A DNA stretch of 14,805 nt from Bdellovibrionales bacterium (GCA_005792225.1 SXSP01000070.1:1-14805); one strand, 5' to 3'. Counted from the first letter of the stretch, positions 1 to 7,068 are shown. Notes: a model not told the origin generated them from the letters alone. Made by a program: numbers and translations.

Positions 1-22
1 CTCACGCAAGCATCCTCTTGTG

Positions 23-847
23 ATGAGCACACCTTCGATACTCGACTTCGACGACTACCGAGCGTTTCTGAAAGCCACGCTCGAGGAGAAGGCGCGAAAA
101 AACCCCACGTTTTCGCTGCGTGCCTTCGCGCGTCTCGCGAATATGAGTCCCTCTCATCTTTCGCGCGCGTTAAGTGGTCAAAAAAAACTATCTGCGGCGA
201 GCGCGCACCAAATCTCGCGCGCTCTCGGGCACAACGCACGTGAATCCACTCATCTCCTCAATTTAATTGAACTTGAAAAAGCGACCGACGAGGTCAAACG
301 CGGCCGGATCTTAAGTCGCCTCGCAGCGCCGAATAAGAAAACGCGAATTCTCCCCATCGAGACATTCAAGGTCATTTCGGACTGGTACCATTTCGCGATC
401 CTCTCGCTCATGAACACGCGGGGCTTTCATGACAATGCGGCCTGGATCGCGAGGCGCCTCGGCATCAAGCCGCTGGAGGCTCGTTTCGCCATCGATCGTC
501 TTGCGAATCTCGGCCTGATCGAACGGACCACGAAGGGCCTTAAACTCTGCGAGGACGCCAACATCACGACCACCGATGATATTCCGAGCGCCGCGATCAA
601 CGAGAATCATCGGCAACATCTCCATTTAGCGGAACGAGCGTTGACCGAGGTCGAAACGGAACTACGCGAGTTCAACAACCTCGCCCTCTCCATGCGGCTC
701 TCCGATGTTCCGAAGGCCAAGCGCCTCATTCGAGCTTTTCTCGAGCAGTGCAATCAGGAACTTGAGACCACCTCGAACGCCGACGAAGTTTACCAAATCA
801 ATGTTCAGTTTTATCCGCTCTCGAAGCGCGAGAAGGGACTCACGTGA
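23..847 (+). CDS. TIGR02147-family (DUF4423-like) putative transcriptional regulator
   Basis: A cytoplasmic protein of 274 residues. Residues about 28-72 form a helix-turn-helix of the XRE/lambda-repressor type (FSLRAFARLANMSPSHLSRA, then KKLSAASAHQISRALG). The C-terminal two thirds match the TIGR02147 family: a winged-helix-like part (ARRLGIKPLEARFAIDRLANLGLIER), a long helix and the typical ending VYQINVQFYPLSK. This family is known as a paralogous group in Fibrobacter and Bdellovibrio, and its target genes are largely uncharacterised. An in-frame GTG at 20 directly precedes the ATG at 23. Neither has a clear Shine-Dalgarno sequence, so the start is uncertain by one codon. The stop overlaps the start of the next gene, a secreted protein, as GTGA. 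This suggests the two are made together and may be functionally linked. The family call is firm; DNA binding is inferred from the HTH, and the target is unknown. Confidence 0.88.
   Translation: MSTPSILDFDDYRAFLKATLEEKARKNPTFSLRAFARLANMSPSHLSRALSGQKKLSAASAHQISRALGHNARESTHLLNLIELEKATDEVKRGRILSRLAAPNKKTRILPIETFKVISDWYHFAILSLMNTRGFHDNAAWIARRLGIKPLEARFAIDRLANLGLIERTTKGLKLCEDANITTTDDIPSAAINENHRQHLHLAERALTEVETELREFNNLALSMRLSDVPKAKRLIRAFLEQCNQELETTSNADEVYQINVQFYPLSKREKGLT
833..838 (+). promoter_or_regulatory. Shine-Dalgarno AAGGGA that fixes the GTG start at 844
   Basis: AAGGGA lies five bases before the GTG at 844, inside the last codons of the TIGR02147 gene. With the GTGA stop/start overlap it supports translational coupling and an otherwise unexpected GTG start. 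Confidence 0.7.
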
Positions 848-1872
848 AATCAACTCTGATCCTTGCAGCGAGTTTACTGATTCAAGGGCTCTCCGTCTCT
901 ACCGCCGCGGCCGGCGGCCCACGCGTGGGTAACGGCGGCGGCGCATGGGTCTGCCAAGATCGCGAGACGAAAGCTTACCGTTGGATGCGCGTCGTGGACC
1001 TCTTCGAAGCCGAAAACGAATTCGGCCTCAGCATTCGCGAATCACGCGAGTTCGATCCTTGGGTTCTGCTCGAGGAGAGACTAAAAGAAGTGCGAGAGAA
1101 CGTTCCCGAGCTCAAAGGTATTTTGACCACGAACGCGAATCAACTTAAACGCGCACTCAAAATTTTGCCCGAGGGTACGACACTCACGCGAATCGACGAC
1201 GGCGTGATTCGTGTTCTTCCCTCCCCTTCTACATGTTCAGGGGGCTATCTTTACTACGGCCAACTCGCTAATTTCACCGATGATGGACGACTCCTGGTCG
1301 ACGGAGACTTGTGGGCGGAGCGCGCGCTCACCCCGCTCGATCGCGCCGCTCTCCTCCTTCACGAGATGATTTACAAGTCCCTTCGTGACAGAAAGGGCGA
1401 AACCAATTCTTCCCGCACCCGCGAGATCGTGGGTTATCTCTTTTCGACTCTCGATTCCCGAGAGATTCGAGCGCGCGTGGTGCAAGCCCTCGCGCGGCCG
1501 GCCCCCAAGGAGGACGGATCGGAAGTCGTTCTCGACGCGTTCGAAATTCATTGTCGCGCCACTTTTGCGACGAACGAGCGTGTCGATTACAGTCAGTATG
1601 TTTTCCCATCACCGCTTCCGCCCGGCCAAGCCTATCAGGCTCGCCTCGATGAGTTCGAGTTTCACGTCGAGACGGACGCGAGAACCGGACTCCTCTCGAA
1701 GCTCGCAATTTTCGATCGACGCTCCAACGTGAGCACGTCACTTTCGGGCCACGCACTCGAGGCCGTTCTTCTCAAAAACAAAGAGGTGGGCATCGCCTTG
1801 GAGCGCGGCGCGCGCGGTGAATCCGCCATCTTGTCCTGCGAACTCAAGATCAACAAACCCCAGCGCGGCTGA
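844..1872 (+). CDS. Secreted hypothetical protein with N-terminal GNGGG motif
   Basis: An exported protein of 342 residues. Residues 1-23 are a Sec signal peptide (MKSTLILAASLLIQGLSVST, then AAA) with probable cleavage after AAA. The mature N-terminus reads GGPRVGNGGGAWVCQD, a motif I associate from memory with secreted proteins of Bdellovibrio-like bacteria. Two Cys (37 and 131) could form a disulfide. Near residues 168-202 a segment LLLHEMIYKSL is followed by RTREIVGYLFS. The HE pair has no second His, so it is not an HExxH protease. The C-terminal 130 residues are beta-rich and match no enzyme I recognise. The GTG start is supported by AAGGGA five bases upstream and overlaps the regulator's stop. 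The 3' end overlaps the convergent PIG-L-like gene by 23 bp. Export is well supported; the function is unknown. Confidence 0.85.
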   Translation: MKSTLILAASLLIQGLSVSTAAAGGPRVGNGGGAWVCQDRETKAYRWMRVVDLFEAENEFGLSIRESREFDPWVLLEERLKEVRENVPELKGILTTNANQLKRALKILPEGTTLTRIDDGVIRVLPSPSTCSGGYLYYGQLANFTDDGRLLVDGDLWAERALTPLDRAALLLHEMIYKSLRDRKGETNSSRTREIVGYLFSTLDSREIRARVVQALARPAPKEDGSEVVLDAFEIHCRATFATNERVDYSQYVFPSPLPPGQAYQARLDEFEFHVETDARTGLLSKLAIFDRRSNVSTSLSGHALEAVLLKNKEVGIALERGARGESAILSCELKINKPQRG

Positions 1873-2560
1873 GGTTCTCAAGGCAGAGTCGCGAATCGGG
1901 GCTTACCTCAAGGAGCGGAACGAGAATTTCCGCAACCGTCGGTGGGCCCGCTTGCGAGGTGATCTGACTTGCATGCGCCATTGCGGCGTGCTCCTGAAAT
2001 TCACCATACGTCATACCGATCTTTCGCGAGTAGCGATCGATCGCAAATTCGATCTGGCCCTCGACGTCCGGAAACGCATCATCGGGATACCACTCCCGCT
2101 CCGCCGCCCCGTAAACTCCTTTGAGTGAACTCCCGAGTCTTCCTCTTTGCGCGAGTTCCAAAACCAATCGCGCGGCCCTTTGATGTTGAGGATCAATCAA
2201 CGGATGAGAAGGCAGAAGAGTGAGAACGACTTCCGGCTGAAACTTTTGGGCGATAGCCTCGAGAGCGCTTGTGATCCGCGCCTGGTTCCAATCTCCATCC
2301 ACGTGGAGCGACGAGAGGTCAGGCTCATCCAAGATGAGGACTTCACGAATGCCGAGGCGCCGTGCGGCTTCTTGAAGTTCGTTTGTTCGTCTCTCGGCAA
2401 GTTCGCTCAAATCATGCGTGACGAGATTGATCGGGCTCCCCTCGCCCCTCGTGATAGAAAGACAAACCATCTGCGTCCCGCTTTCATAGAGACGCCCGAG
2501 AACGCCACCGAAGTAGGATTCATTTTCTGGTCGGGCGATGACGATCAAAACGCGTTCCAT
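1850..2560 (-). CDS. PIG-L / LmbE-fold protein with altered metal-binding motif
   Basis: A cytoplasmic protein of 236 residues, the usual length for PIG-L/LmbE-type deacetylases (zinc-dependent N-acetylglucosamine deacetylases such as MshB). The fold is recognisable: MERVLIVIAR at the N-terminus, GG at 18-19, TRGEG at 37-41, the ERRTNELQEAARRLGI helix, a DEPD segment, and near the end EHAAMAHASQ, like the family's H-x-SQ helix. The signature AHPDDE, however, reads ARPENE (residues 9-14). The first metal His is Arg10 and the second Asp is Asn13. The third ligand may remain as His126 in DPQHQRA, within an enlarged loop. Catalysis by the canonical zinc mechanism is therefore doubtful. The gene follows the DUF2914-like gene by 35 bp on the same strand, probably as an operon. 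No good Shine-Dalgarno sequence precedes the ATG. The fold is well supported; activity is not. Confidence 0.82.
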   Translation of the reverse strand: MERVLIVIARPENESYFGGVLGRLYESGTQMVCLSITRGEGSPINLVTHDLSELAERRTNELQEAARRLGIREVLILDEPDLSSLHVDGDWNQARITSALEAIAQKFQPEVVLTLLPSHPLIDPQHQRAARLVLELAQRGRLGSSLKGVYGAAEREWYPDDAFPDVEGQIEFAIDRYSRKIGMTYGEFQEHAAMAHASQITSQAGPPTVAEILVPLLEVSPDSRLCLENLSRAGVC

Positions 2561-2595
2561 GCAATAAGAGGCTACATCGGATCCCGCGTGTCCTG

Positions 2596-3693
2596 CTACT
2601 GGATACTCACCTTGACGTCGCGGGGTTCGGTTGAGTCATCTTTGATCACTTCAAAGTTAATCCGACCGACCTCACGCCCGTCGGTGGTCTCGACCTGAAC
2701 TCGCCACACCCCGGGTTTGTAGTTGCTCTTCTTCGTCACTCCACGGTATCCCGCATCGCGCCCGCCAACGATCGGCAGCGGAATCGCGTCGTGCGACTGC
2801 CAGCCGTGCTTCGGGTCTTTGAAGAGCCAGCGCACTTGAAGCTCATCCTTGAAGCGCGCGGGCGCGAAGATGCGCACGAAGCAGTAAATCGTATCGCCCG
2901 GCCGAGCGTAGAAGGTTTGATCTCCGCGCTGCCAGAAGAGGTGATCAGGGCGCGTATAGGTGAGAGCATATTCGCCCGAAGCTTTCTGCACGTCATGATA
3001 GATCCCCATGTAGCTCGCAGACAGCGGCACGGGCGGCAGGACGCGAAGAATGTAGAGCAAAACAAAAACAGTTTGGACCGTCGCAAAGGGAATCAGCACG
3101 TGACTTCGCATCACGCTTAAATTCACCTGCATCTTGGGTTTCAGCCAGCGCTGGTAGAGCACCATCAAACACCACGCGATCAGATTCGCGCAGAGAAACG
3201 GAATGAGGCCAATGTAACCGATGACGATGGGACAAACGATTCCGAGAAACGAAATCAAACAAAGGCTCAAGATGCCGACGTGAACGTGCGTCTGGTACTT
3301 CCCGAATTTTTTGAATTCGTTTGCCGTGATGATCACGACCATCACGAGAATGAAGGCGATCGAAGTGAACGCCGAAGCACTCTTGAAGTAAAAGATCGTG
3401 TAGACGTTCAGGAGACTACCGAAGAGAAATTGAAGAAGGAGCTCGCGATGCGGCCAAAATTTCGCGAGCCCTCTCGGCGGCACCACTTCTTTTTGCGTTT
3501 CCACGAGTTCCGTCGCGATCACGAGGGCGGTCACGACGAGGTAGAGCGCCTGTTGCACGATCCCGAAAAAGTCATCCACGCGTTGAATCGCGACGATGTC
3601 GAAGATGAAACCGAAGACGAAAAACGCCACGGGAAAATAGCGTCCGTACTTTTCGTTGATCGCGTTGAATTTATTTTTCGTGCGCTCGATCAC
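2596..3693 (-). CDS. Polytopic membrane protein with C-terminal DUF2914-like domain
   Basis: A protein of 365 residues, probably in the inner membrane. About seven hydrophobic helices lie at residues 20-37, 43-62, 86-104, 108-125, 138-157, 159-180 and 198-218. A soluble C-terminal domain of about 140 residues ends with the DUF2914 signature: VRWLFKDPKHGWQSHDAIPL, then GYRG, then PGVWRVQVETTDGREVGRINFEV. DUF2914 is a small beta-rich domain of unknown function, often joined to membrane helices. It probably faces the periplasm (inference). The start is GTG, chosen because GGAGG lies five bases upstream. The gene is divergent from the MBL-fold gene across 70 bp and appears to lead an operon with the PIG-L-like gene. 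Confidence 0.85.
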   Translation of the reverse strand: MIERTKNKFNAINEKYGRYFPVAFFVFGFIFDIVAIQRVDDFFGIVQQALYLVVTALVIATELVETQKEVVPPRGLAKFWPHRELLLQFLFGSLLNVYTIFYFKSASAFTSIAFILVMVVIITANEFKKFGKYQTHVHVGILSLCLISFLGIVCPIVIGYIGLIPFLCANLIAWCLMVLYQRWLKPKMQVNLSVMRSHVLIPFATVQTVFVLLYILRVLPPVPLSASYMGIYHDVQKASGEYALTYTRPDHLFWQRGDQTFYARPGDTIYCFVRIFAPARFKDELQVRWLFKDPKHGWQSHDAIPLPIVGGRDAGYRGVTKKSNYKPGVWRVQVETTDGREVGRINFEVIKDDSTEPRDVKVSIQ

Positions 3694-3698
3694 TCGCG

Positions 3699-3703
3699 CC
3701 TCC
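3699..3703 (-). promoter_or_regulatory. Shine-Dalgarno GGAGG that fixes the GTG start at 3693
   Basis: On the minus strand GGAGG is followed by CGCGA and then GTG, a near-ideal spacing of five. This supports the non-ATG start of the DUF2914-like membrane protein. Confidence 0.75.
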
Positions 3704-3763
3704 AGCCCTTCGTCGGGGTCTCCCGAATTTGTAGTTGTATGAAGAGCATGTTAGCCTCAATGC

Positions 3764-4744
3764 ATGTCTATGCAAATCAAACTTTGGGGAGTTCGCGGCT
3801 CTCTTCCCTCGCCGATGATGCCCTCGGAAATCGAGGGACGTGTTCGCGAATGCATCACCGAGTTCCTCCGCCGCGGCAACAAGTCTCCAGATCAGGTGGA
3901 CGAATTTCTTCGCTCTCTCACCCCCGAAAAATGGGGCGGCTACGGCGGAAATACCGCTTGCATTCAGGTGTCGACTCCCAAAGAAACCGTATTGATCGAT
4001 GGTGGCTCGGGCCTGAGAAGAGCCGGCGAAGCGCTCAGCGACGGTCCTCTCGGCCGCGGTCAGGGCGAGGCCCACCTCTTCTTTACGCACTTTCACTGGG
4101 ACCACTTGATCGGGCTTCCCTTTTTTACGCCGCTCTTTATTCCGGGAAATCAAATTCACTTCTACGCGGTTCAAGATGATCTCGAACAGGCGATCCGCAC
4201 TTTGTTCAAGAAGCCTTACTTCCCCGTTCCGTTTGAACGCCTCGGAGCGGAGCTCTTTTTTCATAAGCTTGAACCGAGAACGCCTCGCCGTTTGGGAACG
4301 CTCTCCTTGACCCCTTATTGGCTTGATCACCCGGATCCGTGTTGGGGTTACAAGATCCAAAGCGAAAACAAAACTTTTTCCTACTGCGTGGACACAGAGT
4401 GCACACGTTCATCGGCCGCCGACCTCGGAGCCGACCTCCCTCTCTATCAAGGCGTTGACCTCATGGTCTTCGATGCGCAGTACACGATTCTCGATGCTGC
4501 TGAACGCGTGAACTGGGGCCATGCGGCTGCCGCCTTCGGACTCGACATCGCCATGCGCGAGGGGATTAAACGAGTCTACTTCGTTCACCATGATCCAGCT
4601 GCGAGCGACGCCCGTATCGCGGAGGCCGAAACGCAAGCGCGCGATTACTACCTCTCGCAGGTACAAACATCGAAATCGACGGGACGAAAACTTCACGAAG
4701 TCGAATGGTCGTTCGCCCAAGAGGGAGCACTCCTCAAATTATGA
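3764..4744 (+). CDS. MBL-fold metallo-hydrolase (TaR3-like group)
   Basis: A cytoplasmic metallo-beta-lactamase-fold hydrolase of 326 residues. The N-terminus IKLWGVRGSLP is followed by an insert (residues about 20-57), then GGYGGNTACIQV and LIDGGSGLRRAGE. The metal motif THFHWDH gives His109, His111, Asp113 and His114. Further probable ligands or active-site residues are His189 (LDHPDPCWGY), Asp210 (CVDTE), Asp237 (FDAQYT), His253 (NWGHA) and the HHDP pair at 275-276. This pattern fits the group often annotated as TaR3-like MBL hydrolases, whose substrate is unknown; phosphodiester-type chemistry is possible by analogy. All key residues are present, so it is probably active. The ATG at 3764 has a second in-frame ATG at 3770, and neither has a clear Shine-Dalgarno sequence. 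The stop overlaps the next start as ATGA. Confidence 0.9.
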   Translation: MSMQIKLWGVRGSLPSPMMPSEIEGRVRECITEFLRRGNKSPDQVDEFLRSLTPEKWGGYGGNTACIQVSTPKETVLIDGGSGLRRAGEALSDGPLGRGQGEAHLFFTHFHWDHLIGLPFFTPLFIPGNQIHFYAVQDDLEQAIRTLFKKPYFPVPFERLGAELFFHKLEPRTPRRLGTLSLTPYWLDHPDPCWGYKIQSENKTFSYCVDTECTRSSAADLGADLPLYQGVDLMVFDAQYTILDAAERVNWGHAAAAFGLDIAMREGIKRVYFVHHDPAASDARIAEAETQARDYYLSQVQTSKSTGRKLHEVEWSFAQEGALLKL

Positions 4745-5823
4745 AATCACTCCTCATCGCCCCCCTCTCTCTTGCGATTTCGATTTCGATTTCGATGCCG
4801 GCTTTCGCTTTCGTCGGCTGGACGGGCGAATGGGGCAATTGGAAGTCGGCAGCGGATGGTACGGGCATTTCCGTCGCCTCTTGCCAGGAGAAGACCTGTC
4901 AGATTCGGATCGCGACGGGCGATCCGAAATGTCGCCTCGAAGGAGTTCTCGCCACTGAAGAGTCCGAGGCATCGGTCAAATTCAAAACTTGCGAGGTGAA
5001 ACTCTCACCCGCGGGCGACCGTCTTCAGATCAAGATCAACGGCGACTGCAAAAAGGTTTGCGCCACTCTTCAGCCCACGGAACTTTCACGGCTGAATGAG
5101 TCGCCGTACACCACCGCTTTTCCGTGGCCTCAGTGTCAGTCGGAATCCCGGCGTGTTGCCCAAACACTCTGCACGGACGCAAAATTAGCAGAGCACCTCC
5201 AGTCGCTCACGAAAAACGAGGCCAGGGCGCGCGAACTCCAATCCAAGTTTTACGTGCCTCGAGATCTGATGCTCGCTGACGTTCCCGACATCCTCAAGGA
5301 ATGCGAGGCCAAACAAGATCCGAAGAGTTGTCTTGAGACCACCCTACCCGATCGCGCAAGCCTCATGGCGGCCAAGGCATCGCAGCTGAAGAGCCTTAAA
5401 ATGAAACATGAATCCGACCTGAAATCGACGGCGCCCGCTCCCGCGGCCCGCTCCTCTCTCGAGAGCCTCAAAGGAACTTACAAACGAAAATTCAAAAGCG
5501 GTACGAGCGATGGTGATAAGTTCGAGGTGACCGACGACCTAAAAATTGCGAGCGAGGAGAACGATCTCGCCTTTGACGTTCTCCTGAACTTCTTTGATGA
5601 ACGAGAATGCACCTTAAACGGAACGGCCAAGGCACTCAAGAGCGGCCGTTGGTATTATAAGAACAAGGGGTGCGGAATTTTGATCTTCAAGGAAGGTGCG
5701 GATCTCGTCCTCACGGATGATCCACCCCAGAGTTGCCAGCAGCACTGCGGTAAAAAACCGGGAAAGGGGACGCCCACGTTCTTCAACGCGCGTTTTCCCC
5801 TCTCGTCACGAACAACCAAGTAA
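4741..5823 (+). CDS. Secreted Cys-rich protein resembling LprI-type lysozyme inhibitors
   Basis: An exported protein of 360 residues. The signal peptide MKSLLIAPLSLAISISISMP is followed by AFA, with cleavage near residue 23. Module A (about 25-125) begins FVGWTGEWGNW and has GISVASCQEKTCQIRI and paired Cys. The middle segment (about 130-175; CQSESRRVAQTLCTDAKLAE) resembles the LprI/DUF1311 helix pair C-x-(8-10)-LC-x-(2)-xLA. A basic, Ala-rich helical linker follows. Module B (about 240-340) has the pattern GTYKRKFKSG, a FFDERECTLNGTA segment and an SCQQHCG ending, and looks like module A. From memory, this layout occurs in gammaproteobacterial proteins annotated as LprI-type lysozyme inhibitors. 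I chose the ATG at 4741 because it begins the signal peptide and overlaps the MBL stop. GGGAG sits 13 bases upstream, too far to be strong, so translation probably depends on coupling. Inhibitor activity is not shown. Confidence 0.78.
   Translation: MKSLLIAPLSLAISISISMPAFAFVGWTGEWGNWKSAADGTGISVASCQEKTCQIRIATGDPKCRLEGVLATEESEASVKFKTCEVKLSPAGDRLQIKINGDCKKVCATLQPTELSRLNESPYTTAFPWPQCQSESRRVAQTLCTDAKLAEHLQSLTKNEARARELQSKFYVPRDLMLADVPDILKECEAKQDPKSCLETTLPDRASLMAAKASQLKSLKMKHESDLKSTAPAPAARSSLESLKGTYKRKFKSGTSDGDKFEVTDDLKIASEENDLAFDVLLNFFDERECTLNGTAKALKSGRWYYKNKGCGILIFKEGADLVLTDDPPQSCQQHCGKKPGKGTPTFFNARFPLSSRTTK
4775..4796 (+). repeat. Hexanucleotide tandem repeat (CGATTT)3-CGAT inside a signal peptide
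   Basis: Three perfect copies of CGATTT plus a partial fourth encode the Ile-Ser-Ile-Ser-Ile-Ser stretch of the signal peptide's hydrophobic core. Gain or loss of a unit by strand slippage would keep the frame and change the core length by two residues. Confidence 0.75.
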
Positions 5824-6648
5824 TTAGTTTTTCGAGTACTTCACCTTGATCGAGAACGACACCGGCTTATGTTGGCAATCCACTTGCGGATCGTTATCGC
5901 CCGTCGTGATGAACTTGAACACGTGCTCGGTACGGCCAAGGTTTTTCGCGGTGATGCCCTGGAACACGGCCGGATTAAACGTCATCGAGATCTGACCGTT
6001 AGCCTGTGTCTCGGGCCACGAGCAGTTCGCGTGGCCACTCTCCTGACCCAAGCAGTAAACTTGTGAACCATTGTTCCCCTGCGGCCAAGCCGTGCCCTTC
6101 AGTCGCTCCCAATCGTACGTCATGATGCCATCGTATGTTGCAAGTCGGCCGTCGTTGATCGGGTAAGAAGTTGCGAGCATCGCCTCATCGAACGCGAGGA
6201 AGAACCAGTCATCATAATGGATGTCTTGCGTGGGGAAGTTAAAATCAACCGAGCAAATCTTGGATCCCGCGGGAAGCGAGAACTTAAAGTCTTGCTCAAC
6301 GCGCGCCATGAAATGGTCATTCACGCCGCTCGAAACGCCATTGACACCGAAGCCGCAAGTGTTGGCCCGATCAGCCGCGCTGTCGATGGGATTGGCATAA
6401 ACGATGTCATGCGTAACTTCCTCGATCACGCCGTTTTTGCACGCCTCTTTTACGGGATCAACTTGAGGATTGTCATGACCCGGTGGCTTCGGGGTGGGCA
6501 CGGGTGTGGGTCCGCCGGGATTGGGATCGATGGGATTACCGGCTGGCTTGTTGTCGCTCGCCGCCACTCCTTCGAATTTCGTCGGTGCGCAGTTTGAGAA
6601 AGCAAAGTTCAACATGAACGCCGCCATCGCGAATCCGACGAAGCGCAT
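5824..6648 (-). CDS. Putative lipoprotein with proline/glycine-rich linker
   Basis: An envelope protein of 274 residues. The N-terminus MRFVGFAMAAFMLNFAFSNC forms a short signal peptide ending in F-S-N-Cys20. Cys20 is probably lipidated, although Asn at -1 is atypical for a classical lipobox. A low-complexity tether rich in Pro, Gly and Asn (about residues 28-55, with PNPGGPTPVPTPKPPG) leads to a globular domain with several Cys and aromatic residues (FKFSLPAGSKICSVDFNFP, then YDDWFFLAFDE). I do not recognise the domain. The frame is open further upstream, but the ATG at 6648 has GGAG five bases before it and begins the signal peptide. The gene is convergent with the LprI-like gene with no base between the two stop codons, and divergent from the HEAT-repeat gene across 426 bp. 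Confidence 0.8.
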   Translation of the reverse strand: MRFVGFAMAAFMLNFAFSNCAPTKFEGVAASDNKPAGNPIDPNPGGPTPVPTPKPPGHDNPQVDPVKEACKNGVIEEVTHDIVYANPIDSAADRANTCGFGVNGVSSGVNDHFMARVEQDFKFSLPAGSKICSVDFNFPTQDIHYDDWFFLAFDEAMLATSYPINDGRLATYDGIMTYDWERLKGTAWPQGNNGSQVYCLGQESGHANCSWPETQANGQISMTFNPAVFQGITAKNLGRTEHVFKFITTGDNDPQVDCQHKPVSFSIKVKYSKN

Positions 6649-6812
6649 GGTAACTCCGGTTGAGTGATCGACTTGTTTTCGCATCCGCATTCCCCCGCTC
6701 GAGGACGAAGCGCCCTCAAACAAAAGAACTTCAATGCGCATGCCTGATCGCGGGTCTGCAGAGCCTCCCAATTCGATCTCATCGTTTCAGGTTGGGACGC
6801 TTCCACCGTCAG

Positions 6813-6873
6813 TGTCACGACGGATGACAAGTCACATGAGCTAATGCTCATAAGTTGCCGATATGGTGCACCA
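6813..6873. promoter_or_regulatory. Cluster of four inverted repeats, possible operator
   Basis: Four dyads lie within 61 bp: TGTCA-N7-TGACA (6813-6829), TGAC-AA-GTCA (6825-6834), ATGAGC-TAAT-GCTCAT (6836-6851) and the palindrome TGGTGCACCA (6864-6873). Their position midway in a divergent intergenic region suits binding sites for dimeric regulators. No regulator is matched to them. Confidence 0.35.
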
Positions 6874-7063
6874 AAATACAACCGACGAAGTCTTGGCCAT
6901 TTTTGGCAGGTTCGCCGGCCTGTCGACGTGCGAAAGCGTCGCGATTTGCCGCATTCTGACATTGGTTTGCCCTATACAGCCCAAGGTCGGTGATTGAAGA
7001 CTGGACCTTTAAATAGTTCCGCCTCTATGATCGAAGCCAACATTCTCAATAAGACACAACTTC

Positions 7064-7068
7064 AAGGA
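7064..7068 (+). promoter_or_regulatory. Shine-Dalgarno AAGGA that fixes the start at 7075
   Basis: AAGGA lies six bases before the ATG at 7075. The frame is open further upstream, to an in-frame TTG at 6994. This site, together with the first membrane helix beginning right after 7075, argues for the shorter protein. Confidence 0.65.

Noticed and set aside
168-191. Possible poly-A slippage site (a run of six A at 181-186) in the regulator gene
   Set aside because: The frame continues normally with intact HTH and C-terminal motifs, so there is no sign of frameshifting.
1354-1377. HE pair in LLLHEMIY as a zinc protease motif in the secreted protein
   Set aside because: There is no second His at the HExxH spacing and no other protease signature.
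3280-4179. A 299-codon plus-strand open frame across the DUF2914 gene, the divergent gap and the MBL gene
   Set aside because: Its product is rich in Arg, His, Asp and Glu with no domain, it lies antisense to one clear gene and out of frame with another, and it crosses a promoter region.
6609-6962. A minus-strand frame covering most of the 6649-7074 gap
   Set aside because: It overlaps the lipoprotein start and the dyad cluster, has no good ribosome-binding site, and its product is basic and low in recognisable structure.
6973-6978. TATACA as a -10 box for the HEAT-repeat gene
   Set aside because: No -35-like hexamer lies at 16-18 bases; noted only as a weak possibility within the intergenic entry.
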